From Bacteriovoracaceae bacterium (GTDB lineage: Bacteria; Bdellovibrionota; Bacteriovoracia; Bacteriovoracales; Bacteriovoracaceae): a stretch of DNA of 64,000 nt. Below, one piece after another: positions 54,485-63,065 of this stretch. The position numbers and the translations under genes are program-made. Numbering within the stretch: the first letter of the stretch is position 1; each line of letters starts with the position of its first letter. Under the pieces are notes generated by a model that worked only from the letters and a program-made list of their open reading frames with translations, did not search any database and was not told the origin of the DNA. The stretch covers positions 1 through 64,000 of the forward strand of contig QKCN01000124.1 in the NCBI GenBank assembly GCA_003245675.1. The letters are read 5' to 3'.

Positions 54485-55672
54485 ATGACTCGAAAAAGAA
54501 TTCTCTTTCTTACTCCTCAGCTTCCTTATCCTCCTCATAGTGGTGGAACTATTAAATCAAATGAAATCATTTCTTATTTGTGCCGTCACTATGATGTGCA
54601 TTTTGCTTGTCTTCTAAAAAGAGATGATGAGGAACATGCGGAGGCATTTTTTGGAGATCATTTTTTTGCTTCTGTGACTGTTCATCGATGCAATATTCCG
54701 CGGACTCGAGCGAACTGGCTAAAAAGTCTTTGGCGAGGAATCCCCTTGAGTCTTTTGCGTAATGATAATCCAGCAATGATATCCTCTTTGAAACTTTTGG
54801 AGGGGCAATTTGATATCATTGTTTGTGATCATTACTTGATGTTTCAATATGCGAGTTTATTTAAAGTTCCTATTATTTTGCACCAACATAATATTGAATT
54901 TGTCATGTGGGAGCGTTATGCCGATGGTGAGTCTAGCTGGAAAAAGAAAATCCTCGCACGCCTAGAGGCACGGAGGATTCGTCGCTATGAGCGCAAAATT
55001 TGCCATGAGGCTAAATTTGTTTTAGCTGCTCCCAATGATATTGCCAAACTTCGTTCTTTGGCCCCCCACGCTCATTTTGTAGAGACATTGCATTTGGGGG
55101 ATGAGCGTCAGCTGGAAATTCCCGTAAATTCATTTGAGGAGTTACCATTGCATTTGTTGACGATTGGGACTCTTTCTTGGGAGGCAAATCGCCATGGTTT
55201 GAAGTGGTTTTTAGAAAATGGCTGGCCAATTCTCAAGGAAAAGGTGCCAGAACTTCATTGGGATATTATTGGTCGGGGAGCAGATCAAGAATTGATTGAT
55301 ATCGTGAAGCAACTGGAAGGGGTGAGTTTAAAGGGATTTGCCGAAGATCTGACTCCCTATTATGAAAATACGCGTTTATTTTTAGCTCCTCTGACTTTTG
55401 GAAGTGGTATAAAAGTCAAAGTCATCAATGCCATGTATCGCGCTTTGCCTGTGGCGACGACCAGTATTGGTGCAGAGGGGATTGATGTGCGTCCAGATTT
55501 TCATCTCATTTGTGAGGATGATGCTGTGCTTTTGGCCGAAAAAATTGCTGAAATTATTTTAAGTCCTGAGCGTTTGTATTTAATGGGAAAGGCTGCCCGT
55601 AAATTGATGCAGAAAAAGTATACTTGGGATGTTGTCTTTAAAAATTTAGAAGAAGCCATTCAAAATACCTAG
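54485..55672 (+). CDS. GT4 family glycosyltransferase
   Basis: 395-residue GT-B glycosyltransferase. N-terminal glycine-rich LTPQLPYPPHSGGTIKS, second-domain LLTIGTLSWEANRHGLKW, donor-binding LHWDIIGRGADQEL and the EX7E-like region replaced by FLAPLTFGSGIKVKVINAM, typical of polysaccharide or LPS-type GT4 members. Sugar and acceptor are unknown. Cytoplasmic or membrane-associated. Together with the following MATE, GT4, MsbA and GT2-like genes it suggests envelope polysaccharide or LPS assembly. Confidence 0.88.
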   Translation: MTRKRILFLTPQLPYPPHSGGTIKSNEIISYLCRHYDVHFACLLKRDDEEHAEAFFGDHFFASVTVHRCNIPRTRANWLKSLWRGIPLSLLRNDNPAMISSLKLLEGQFDIIVCDHYLMFQYASLFKVPIILHQHNIEFVMWERYADGESSWKKKILARLEARRIRRYERKICHEAKFVLAAPNDIAKLRSLAPHAHFVETLHLGDERQLEIPVNSFEELPLHLLTIGTLSWEANRHGLKWFLENGWPILKEKVPELHWDIIGRGADQELIDIVKQLEGVSLKGFAEDLTPYYENTRLFLAPLTFGSGIKVKVINAMYRALPVATTSIGAEGIDVRPDFHLICEDDAVLLAEKIAEIILSPERLYLMGKAARKLMQKKYTWDVVFKNLEEAIQNT

Positions 55673-55779
55673 TTGCTGTTTCGTGAGATCTGCTTCTTTG
55701 GAGGAGGATATGTCGATTCTACGTTTTGGGCTAAAAGACTTCTTTTTAGTTTGAAAATTTTCGAGTACATTAAAGCCTT

Positions 55780-57120
55780 ATGGAACGAACAAAGCGCTTG
55801 CAGGAACGGCCAATAACCAGTCTGCTCTTTTCTTTTTCTCTACCGGCCATTGTTGGTATTTTAGTGCAGTCCATGTACAACGTTGTGGATCGCATGTTTA
55901 TTGGTAAATTTGTCGGACCTCTTGGCTTGGCCGGAGTAACCCTTTCCTTTCCTGTTATGCTTGTTTTTATGGCATTTGGGATGCTTTTTTCTCATGGTGC
56001 CGTCTCCTTGATTTCAATGAAACTTGGTGCCCAAAAGAGGGATGAAGCGAATACCATATTTAACAATGCCGTTCTGATCTTGTTGAGCAATCACACCCTT
56101 CTTTCTATTTTCGTGCTTTTTAATATTCCTCTTATCCTAAAGCTCTTAGGGGCAACGCCTGATATGTATCAGCATTCCTATGATTATTTGCAAATTGTTA
56201 TTGCGGGGGCCGTTGTTTCCGCCATTTCTTTTGGTATGAATAATTTTATTCGTTCAGAGGGGAGTCCTAAAATTGCAATGGCAACTCAGCTTATAGGGGC
56301 AATTTTGAATGTTATTTTAGATGCGGTCTTTATTGCTGGATTTAAAATGGGGGTCAAGGGGGCGGCCATTGCGACTGTTTTAGCGCAAATTTGCTCTGCT
56401 CTTTGGGTTTTGACTTATTTTTTTAAGCGAGACTCTATTTTAAAGTTTGAATGGCAGAAAATGAAGCCGCAATTTTTTATCGTAAAGAAAATTTTAACCT
56501 TTGGGGCGCCTCTATTTTTAATGAATGTTGTCGGCAGTTTAATGCAATTTCTTTTTAATCGACAGCTCATTTTCTATGGTGGGGATTTGGCCGTTTCTAG
56601 TTATGGTATTATTCAAAGTGTATCCATTTTCATCATTATGCCGGTCATTGGGATTTCTCAAGGAATGCAGCCTATTGTGGGACATAATTTTGGAGCAAAG
56701 CTCTATCATCGAGTCAAAGAGGCTTTATTAAAAGCTAATATTATTGCGACTGTAATTGTTGTCTTGGGTTTTCTTGCTATTTTCTTTTGGTCCGAGGAAA
56801 TTGCTGGCCTATATACGAGTCAGCATGGCGATTTTATTGTGAGTACTGGCAAGGCAATGCGGCTTTATTCACTTGCTATTTTCATGGTTGGTTTTCAAAT
56901 CGTCACATCGACTTACTTTCAGTCTATTGGGCGTCCTTATTATTCTATTGGTTTAACTTTGACCAGACAGGCTCTGGCCCTTATTCCTTTATTATTCATT
57001 TTGCCGCGTTTTTGGGGATTGGAAGGGATTTGGCTTTCCACCCCCATTGCAGATATTCTTTCTGCGGTGGCTACTGCATTTTTTATTTTTAGAAGTTTGA
57101 GGCATTTAAAAGATGATTAA
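55780..57120 (+). CDS. MATE family exporter
   Basis: 446 residues with about twelve membrane helices. MATE landmarks: SFSLPAIVGILVQSMYNVVD, FVGPLGLAGVTLSFP, and NNFIRSEGSPKIAM, the last close to MepA-type multidrug exporters. Such proteins expel cationic drugs or metabolites using a Na+ or H+ gradient. Its position before a glycosyltransferase, with an 8-base overlap, could also mean transport linked to envelope sugars, but the sequence itself points to the drug-export branch. Confidence 0.88.
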   Translation: MERTKRLQERPITSLLFSFSLPAIVGILVQSMYNVVDRMFIGKFVGPLGLAGVTLSFPVMLVFMAFGMLFSHGAVSLISMKLGAQKRDEANTIFNNAVLILLSNHTLLSIFVLFNIPLILKLLGATPDMYQHSYDYLQIVIAGAVVSAISFGMNNFIRSEGSPKIAMATQLIGAILNVILDAVFIAGFKMGVKGAAIATVLAQICSALWVLTYFFKRDSILKFEWQKMKPQFFIVKKILTFGAPLFLMNVVGSLMQFLFNRQLIFYGGDLAVSSYGIIQSVSIFIIMPVIGISQGMQPIVGHNFGAKLYHRVKEALLKANIIATVIVVLGFLAIFFWSEEIAGLYTSQHGDFIVSTGKAMRLYSLAIFMVGFQIVTSTYFQSIGRPYYSIGLTLTRQALALIPLLFILPRFWGLEGIWLSTPIADILSAVATAFFIFRSLRHLKDD

Positions 57121-58165
57121 TCGAATTATTGTAGATTTTGAAAAAATGGATGATCTATTTTGCGGGCTGGGGCAATTTTCTTGGCACTTGGCCAAGCAGT
57201 TAGATGGGCATAGTCATCTTGCTTTTGCGCTCTCGCCTCAGAGTCTCCAAAAATTTACCTTTCAAAGTCCCTGTTTGCCTTTGAAAAAAAGATATCGCCA
57301 CAATTTGTTTCTTCCAGAGTGCCGTATTTGGCATGCAATTCATCAAGATGTTCGTATTTTCCCATCAAGCCGACACATAAAAAAGATTTTAACGATCCAT
57401 GATCTAAATTTTCTTAGAGAGCATGCTGCTGATGAGAAAAGTATTGCTCAGTATAAGAAAAAGATGCAGCAGAAAATCAATGAGGCAGCGGCAGTCGTAT
57501 TTATTTCTCGTTTTACACAAGAAGATGTGTTGAAACATTTTTCTATTCCTGCGTCAGTTGTCCAGAGAGTTATCTATAATGGAGTTGCTTTGGGGCAGGC
57601 TGAACCTGTTGCTCCTTCTTTGCCTCGTGAGTTTCCATCCCGTTTTCTTTTTACTATTGGGACAGTCTTGGAAAAGAAAAACTTTGCAAGCCTATTGGAG
57701 CCCTTACGGCGTCTGCCTGATGACATTGGACTTATTGTCGCAGGCAGTACTCATGGTGATTATGCCAATAAAATGCAGGAACTTGTAAAAAAATTGCGAC
57801 TAGAGAAGCGAGTTTGCTTTTTGGGGAAAATTAAAGAAGAAGAGAAAATTTGGCTTTATGATCATGCTGCTTTATTTGTTTTTCCATCTTTACTTGAAGG
57901 ATTTGGATTGCCTGTGGTCGAGGCGATGCAGCGAGGGTTACCAGTTCTTATTTCCTCTTTGACTTCTTTGCCGGAAATAGGGGGAGAAGAGGCGTTTTAT
58001 TTTCGCTCCTTTGAGGCATCCGAAATGGTTCAAGACATTCGTGCCGCATTAGAACAAGGAAAAGAAACCCTACAGGATCGGTTGCAAAAGAGAGCAAGGG
58101 TTTTTTCTTGGAAACGAGCTGCTCAGGAATATTTAGAGCTTTATGAAGAGCTTTTAAAGACTTAA
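57113..58165 (+). CDS. GT4 family glycosyltransferase
   Basis: 350-residue GT-B glycosyltransferase: ILTIHDLNFLREH and FISRFTQEDVLKHF in the first half, FLFTIGTVLEKKNFASLLE and the FPSLLEGFGLPVVEAM (EX7E) block in the second. Resembles mannosyltransferase-type GT4 members. Its ATG lies 8 bases inside the MATE gene, so translation is coupled. Its stop shares the palindromic TTAA with the convergent MsbA gene. Sugar and acceptor are unknown. Confidence 0.88.
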   Translation: MINRIIVDFEKMDDLFCGLGQFSWHLAKQLDGHSHLAFALSPQSLQKFTFQSPCLPLKKRYRHNLFLPECRIWHAIHQDVRIFPSSRHIKKILTIHDLNFLREHAADEKSIAQYKKKMQQKINEAAAVVFISRFTQEDVLKHFSIPASVVQRVIYNGVALGQAEPVAPSLPREFPSRFLFTIGTVLEKKNFASLLEPLRRLPDDIGLIVAGSTHGDYANKMQELVKKLRLEKRVCFLGKIKEEEKIWLYDHAALFVFPSLLEGFGLPVVEAMQRGLPVLISSLTSLPEIGGEEAFYFRSFEASEMVQDIRAALEQGKETLQDRLQKRARVFSWKRAAQEYLELYEELLKT

Positions 58166-59874
58166 TCTTTTTTAGCTAATTCATACAGCTTGCGATATTC
58201 TCCATTTTTTTCCATTAATTCTTGATGATGTCCTTCTTCGACCAATTCACCTTCTTTTAGAACATAGATGCGGTCAAAGTCTTGAATCGTGGAAAGACGG
58301 TGTGCCACGGCAATAACTGTCTTATCTTGCGAGAGTTCATCCAGTGCTTTTTGTACGACCTTCTCTGATTCATTGTCGAGGGCCGATGTGGCTTCGTCAA
58401 AAAGGAAAATATCGGGAGAGACCAAAAAGGCGCGGGCAATGGTAAGGCGCTGTTGTTGGCCACCTGAAAGACGTGTCCCACGGTCCCCAATTATAGTGTC
58501 AACTCCTTGAGGGAGCTTATTTACAAATTCGTCAGCATAGGAAACACGAAGAGCCTGCTGGATTTCCTCTTCACTGAATTTTTTTCCCACGCAAAGATTT
58601 TCGCGAATGGTGTCGTGGAAAAGAAAGATATCCTGACTGACAAGTCCAAAGAGGCTTCTTAGGTTTCCGAGTTTGACATTTTCAATGGGGGTTCCATCAA
58701 TAAAAATGGATTCTTTTTGAACTTGATATAGGCGTAGAAGGAGGTTTATGAGGGTTGATTTTCCTGACCCGGAAAGACCAACCAGAGCAACCTTTTCTCC
58801 TTTTCTTATTGTCACATTAAGATTTTTGACAACATTCTGTTCACCATAGGAGAAGCTAAGATTTTTAACTTGTATTTCATTTTTGAAGGCTGAGGGAGTA
58901 ACTGTTCCTTCATCAATTTCGTCTTCTTGTTCTAGCAGTTTGAAAATGCGGTCTCCGGCAGCAAAAGACTGGTTGAGTTTTACATTAGCCTGAGAAAATT
59001 TTCGGATAGGGTCCATAAGAAGAGCGAGTGCTGCTACAAAACGCACGAAGTCACCAACACTCATGGCTCCACTACTAATACGGTGATGAGCAAAAACGAT
59101 GACTCCGGCAAAGGCAATCGCGCCTACAAATTCAACCAGAGGGTGGGCCAATTCTTCGACCATGGCAGTACGCATTTGGGCGTTAAAATATAGATTTTGG
59201 GCCCAGACAAAGCGTTCTTTGACGTAGCTTTGGATATTGAAGGCTTTGGCCATTTTTTGGCCAGCAATGCCTTCCGAGATATTATGAGTCATCCCAGAGA
59301 GCTCTTCCTGCACATCATGTTGATTGCGTTTTACGCGTTTGCCACTTGTTTGAAAGATAATAACAAATAGGGGAAGTACGCCGATGATTACAAACGTAAG
59401 TTGCCAGTCTGAAGCAAAGGCCATCCCGAGCATAATAATTGCGGTGAGGGGCTCACGGATAAGGTCGACGGCATTGCGAAAGCCCTGAGAGAAAGTTTGG
59501 GTATCATTTAAAATTGTCGAAATGAGATTGCCCTGTTTTGCCTTCGCATAGTAACTCATGGGAAGATTTTGAAGTTTGGAATAGATATTATTGCGAATAT
59601 CACAAGTTGCGCGATCAACCACAAAGCGAATCCAGTAGAAATGAAAGAAGCGGGCAGGAAAATTTGCCAATGACAGAAGCAATAAGAGACCGGCCAACAT
59701 AGCCACTTCTTCAAAGCTACTGCTTTTATCCAATCCTTTATCGAAAACTGGTTTAACCAATTTAACTTCCAGACCTTTAATGGAAGCGAGAACAAAAGAG
59801 AAAAGGACGGACCCCACTACTTTTTTCCAGTAGGGTTTGAGATGAGGCAAAAGATTGAGCCAAAAACGGTACAT
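58162..59874 (-). CDS. msbA: MsbA-like lipid A export ABC transporter
   Basis: 570-residue half-transporter: six membrane helices (about 1-310) followed by one ATPase domain with Walker A GLSGSGKST, Q-loop, signature LSGGQQQR and Walker B IFLFDEATSALD. The arrangement and NTERM (FLASIKGLEVKLVKPVFDKG) match MsbA-type exporters that flip lipid A-core or other lipids across the inner membrane. A drug-exporter role cannot be excluded. It is followed upstream (at 59889) by a GT2-like gene on the same strand, so they may be co-transcribed. Confidence 0.88.
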   Translation of the reverse strand: MYRFWLNLLPHLKPYWKKVVGSVLFSFVLASIKGLEVKLVKPVFDKGLDKSSSFEEVAMLAGLLLLLSLANFPARFFHFYWIRFVVDRATCDIRNNIYSKLQNLPMSYYAKAKQGNLISTILNDTQTFSQGFRNAVDLIREPLTAIIMLGMAFASDWQLTFVIIGVLPLFVIIFQTSGKRVKRNQHDVQEELSGMTHNISEGIAGQKMAKAFNIQSYVKERFVWAQNLYFNAQMRTAMVEELAHPLVEFVGAIAFAGVIVFAHHRISSGAMSVGDFVRFVAALALLMDPIRKFSQANVKLNQSFAAGDRIFKLLEQEDEIDEGTVTPSAFKNEIQVKNLSFSYGEQNVVKNLNVTIRKGEKVALVGLSGSGKSTLINLLLRLYQVQKESIFIDGTPIENVKLGNLRSLFGLVSQDIFLFHDTIRENLCVGKKFSEEEIQQALRVSYADEFVNKLPQGVDTIIGDRGTRLSGGQQQRLTIARAFLVSPDIFLFDEATSALDNESEKVVQKALDELSQDKTVIAVAHRLSTIQDFDRIYVLKEGELVEEGHHQELMEKNGEYRKLYELAKKD

Positions 59875-59888
59875 ATTGAATTCCTAAA

Positions 59889-60770
59889 TTAGATGAGTTT
59901 GTAGTTCTTGTATTCCCCAATGCGATAGCCTGTTGCTCGCTCTAGCAAATCGGCCAGTATGAGGTTGATGTCTTTTATTTTAAAATCGAGTGGAAGTTCA
60001 TGCATATTGATTTCATTGCGATGTTCTTCAATCCATTTTTTGAGAACTTGGGGATGAGTCTCTTTAAAAGGGCGGATACCCCAGATCTTTTTATATTGAA
60101 ATTGTTCTTTCTTTTCGAAGTCTTTGCCGTGATAGAGTTTATCCATGGCCTTGACTTTTTTCGCCATAATTTGTTCTTTTCTGGCCCAGCCATAATGGTG
60201 CACTGACGCATCAATAAGTTTGCACTTGAGTTTAGAATCGTCTTGGTGACGAAAGCCTTGCGCATCTAAATGGCTGCGAATTCCCAGATTGTTGCGGATT
60301 AAGCGAACTTCTCGTCGATAAATCCGACGAGTGTAGAGTAGAGCATCCACATTGCCATAGAAATGAAGATACTTGTATACAAGCCCGTCTAAGTTAGAGT
60401 TGTTCTCCATTAACTTGATGCCTCTTTCTATTTCAGGGAAATCTTTTTCGTGAAGAGCCTCATCTCCTTGGATGTATTGACAGTATTTTCCGCGACAGGC
60501 TTCGAGGGCAATATTTGTTTGTTGAGATAGGATGAGTCCTTGACTGGTGACTTCAGGATCCCAGTGCGATTTGAGGAAGACATAGCGATCACCTTTCAGA
60601 TTATCGCGCAAGTATTCGTAAGTACCATCATCCTTTTCTCGATTGGGATCATCGTATCCCACATTGATGACAACCTCGTCACAGATTGGATCAATGCTTT
60701 GCACACTTTCCAAAATTGGGTACCCCAAACTGAGACCATTTTTAATGAATGTAAAACCTGATATTTGCAT
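59889..60770 (-). CDS. GT2-like glycosyltransferase
   Basis: 293 residues. The start SGFTFIKNGLSLGYPILESV and DEVVINVGYDDPN fit GT-A (family 2) glycosyltransferases of the WaaE-like type, with DEALHEKD (GDEALH) likely the metal-binding DxD-like site. It probably adds a sugar to LPS core or a surface polymer. It lies 14 bases upstream of msbA on the same strand, a fitting partner. Confidence 0.72.
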   Translation of the reverse strand: MQISGFTFIKNGLSLGYPILESVQSIDPICDEVVINVGYDDPNREKDDGTYEYLRDNLKGDRYVFLKSHWDPEVTSQGLILSQQTNIALEACRGKYCQYIQGDEALHEKDFPEIERGIKLMENNSNLDGLVYKYLHFYGNVDALLYTRRIYRREVRLIRNNLGIRSHLDAQGFRHQDDSKLKCKLIDASVHHYGWARKEQIMAKKVKAMDKLYHGKDFEKKEQFQYKKIWGIRPFKETHPQVLKKWIEEHRNEINMHELPLDFKIKDINLILADLLERATGYRIGEYKNYKLI

Positions 60771-60846
60771 TATTCTTCCTTTATATTCTGCAGAATTAAA
60801 TTTATACTCTGCTTTATCTTGAAGGACAAGATTTTAGGGAGGCAAG

Positions 60847-61605
60847 ATGACAAAGAGAATTGCATTAATTACTGGAGCGACTTCGGGAATTGGGCTAGAG
60901 ACAGCTCGACTTTTTGCCCAAAATGGAATGAAACTTATCATTACAGGGCGTCGCAAAGATCGCCTTCAAGTAGTTGCAGAGGAGCTTGCTCTGTTAACTC
61001 AAATCCATACCCTTTGTTTTGATGTCAGTGATAAGGAAGCGACCCAAATAGCTTTGTCTCAGCTTCCTCCAGATTTTAAAGAAATTGATATTCTCATCAA
61101 TAATGCTGGTAATGCCTATGGTATGGATGGGGCAGATTCTGCAAAGTTATCAGATTGGGAGAAGATGATTGATATCAACGTCAAAGGACTTCTCTATGTT
61201 ACGCATTTTGTGACAGAAGGTATGATTCAAAGAAATAGAGGGCATATCATTAATTTAGGCTCAATTGCCGCTAAAGAAGTTTATCCCAAGGGAAGTGTTT
61301 ATTGTGCTTCCAAGCATGCGGTGGATGCTTTTACTCGTGGTTTGCGGCAAGATCTCAATCCTTATGGCATTAAAGTTGCGGCAATTCATCCTGGTCTTGT
61401 GGAAACAGAGTTTTCTTTGATTCGCTTTGAGGGGGATGCTGAAAAAGCGAAGAAGGTCTATGAGGGTATGGAACCTTTGAGAGGAAGAGACATTGCTGAG
61501 GCAATGCTTTTTATGGTGACAAGGGCCCCCCATGTGAATATTGCAGATTTACTAATATTGCCTACGGCCCAAGCTTCTGCAAGCTTAGTAAAGCGAAAGT
61601 CTTAG
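60847..61605 (+). CDS. Short-chain dehydrogenase/reductase (YdfG-like)
   Basis: 252-residue classical SDR: NAD(P)-binding TGATSGIG, adenine-pocket DVSD, NNAG, catalytic serine in NLGSIA and YCASK (Tyr-x-x-x-Lys), then IHPGLVETEFS. The GRRKDR end of the second strand suggests NADP preference. It resembles YdfG-type 3-hydroxy acid dehydrogenases such as those acting on serine or 3-hydroxypropionate. GGGAGG precedes the ATG. Confidence 0.9.
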   Translation: MTKRIALITGATSGIGLETARLFAQNGMKLIITGRRKDRLQVVAEELALLTQIHTLCFDVSDKEATQIALSQLPPDFKEIDILINNAGNAYGMDGADSAKLSDWEKMIDINVKGLLYVTHFVTEGMIQRNRGHIINLGSIAAKEVYPKGSVYCASKHAVDAFTRGLRQDLNPYGIKVAAIHPGLVETEFSLIRFEGDAEKAKKVYEGMEPLRGRDIAEAMLFMVTRAPHVNIADLLILPTAQASASLVKRKS

Positions 61606-61606
61606 T

Positions 61607-62974
61607 TTATTTATAACTGGCCATCTCAGACAAGAGTAGCTCATCCATCTTTTCAATATCTTCTGGCGTAATGATGATATCTTCGGTAAGAGGATGAGCT
61701 TGCTGTGCTGTTTTGAGATTTTCAATATCCTCATTGGCAAAAACACTAATTGGCTGCGGCCGTTTGATTGTTTGAGCAATGTCTTCCCAAATTGTATCCA
61801 TGTAATACAGATAACAGCTACTACCATCATAAAATTGACAAGCTTTTTGGGAATAGCCTTTCATGGCAAAAGATTTATGCAATTCGAGCGATAGAAAGCT
61901 TGCTAATTGTAGAAATTCTAGGGGAGGGAAATAAGCATAATTACTAGAAATGCGATCAAGTGTCTGATGAGCTTCCTCATAACTTCCTTTGCGGGATAGG
62001 AGCGCCGCTTTATAAAGTATACTTTTATCGTATTTTTGAGTCACTTGATAGCGTGATACATATTGAAGTCCCTCATCCCACGCTTCGAGTAGCCAGGCGA
62101 GAGGGAGAATTCTTTGAATCGCATTTTCTGAAGAAGGAATTCGCTGCAGGGCCAATTTAAAGTGGCCATAAGCGAGTTCATATTTTTTATCCTTGAGATA
62201 GAGATTACCTCTTATATTTTCAGAGTTAGCAGATTCCAGTCCATCTAAAAAGTTCATCGTCATGTCATAGTTACCTTGACGATAATAAACATAGGCGAGT
62301 AGATTTTTAATCTGGCTATTGGCAAACATTTCGGGTTCAATATCGGCAACATGGGGAATCACGAGTTTTTCTTGATTTGCATAAATACCAAGTTTAAGCC
62401 AGAGAAGCATTTCTTCAGTTGTTGTGACCTGTCCAAAAAGGGAAGTGAAGTAGTCGGAAGCAAATATGAGTTCTGGTTGTAGCTTCATGGCCAAAAGTGA
62501 GTTAATCCAGAAGTTGTTATTTTTTGAGAAACGTTCGGTGTGGATAAGACAGCGCGGGGCTTCTATCCTTAGTTTGTCTTTTTCATCCAAAATAATATAG
62601 TTCATGAGCTTTAAAAGGCATGTTTGCTTTAATGTGTTGGGAAAATGGGTTTCGATTGATTGAATATTTTCCAATGATGCTTTGTAATTTCCTTCGATAA
62701 ATTCAATAACGGCTAAATAGCGCCATTTCACAACTTCCATTTCTTTTTCAGGATATTCTATTTGATGAAGCTGTGAGCGCGCGATCAGAGTATTGCCGTT
62801 GAGTAAGGCGTATTTGGCATTAACGAGATTTTGATAAATTTTTTGAAATTTATTAAAACGGTTTATTTCTTTGATTTCTTCAAAGGCATACGCTTTATAG
62901 TTGTCGCCATCTTTGGCAAAAAGCCAAAGAGATGCTGAAAAAATGAATAGGCAGAGCAGGAGTTTTTTTACCAC
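61607..62974 (-). CDS. Exported TPR-like repeat protein
   Basis: 455 residues from a GTG start (AAGGA 5 bases before it) with a signal peptide (about 1-20). The mature protein is a helix-repeat scaffold of the tetratricopeptide kind: repeats such as LLAYVYYRQGNYDMTMNFLD, LKDKKYELAYGHFKLALQ and LLSRKGSYEEAHQTLDRI with the G/Y/A pattern. Such proteins hold complexes together in the periplasm. No specific family is recognised. It is divergent from the partial gene at 63066 and shares with it a striking inverted repeat. Confidence 0.72.
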   Translation of the reverse strand: MVKKLLLCLFIFSASLWLFAKDGDNYKAYAFEEIKEINRFNKFQKIYQNLVNAKYALLNGNTLIARSQLHQIEYPEKEMEVVKWRYLAVIEFIEGNYKASLENIQSIETHFPNTLKQTCLLKLMNYIILDEKDKLRIEAPRCLIHTERFSKNNNFWINSLLAMKLQPELIFASDYFTSLFGQVTTTEEMLLWLKLGIYANQEKLVIPHVADIEPEMFANSQIKNLLAYVYYRQGNYDMTMNFLDGLESANSENIRGNLYLKDKKYELAYGHFKLALQRIPSSENAIQRILPLAWLLEAWDEGLQYVSRYQVTQKYDKSILYKAALLSRKGSYEEAHQTLDRISSNYAYFPPLEFLQLASFLSLELHKSFAMKGYSQKACQFYDGSSCYLYYMDTIWEDIAQTIKRPQPISVFANEDIENLKTAQQAHPLTEDIIITPEDIEKMDELLLSEMASYK

Positions 62975-63006
62975 TACAATCCTTTTTTTAAAAAAAGAAC
63001 ATTCTC

Positions 63007-63041
63007 ATAAAATTTATCGGAGTTTTGCCGATAAATTTTAT
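63007..63041. promoter_or_regulatory. 14-bp perfect inverted repeat between divergent genes
   Basis: ATAAAATTTATCGG (63007-63020) and its exact complement CCGATAAATTTTAT (63028-63041) flank a 7-base spacer, in the 91-base gap between two divergent exported-protein genes. No T-run follows on either strand. A shared operator or an mRNA leader hairpin for the rightward gene both fit; it ends 24 bases before the rightward ATG. Confidence 0.5.
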
Positions 63042-63065
63042 AGTAGTTTTAGAATTTGGAGTTCT

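Noticed and set aside
58160-58168. Overlapping convergent stop codons at TTAA
   Set aside because: Shared palindromic stop codons occur by chance in tightly packed genomes; no special function is implied.
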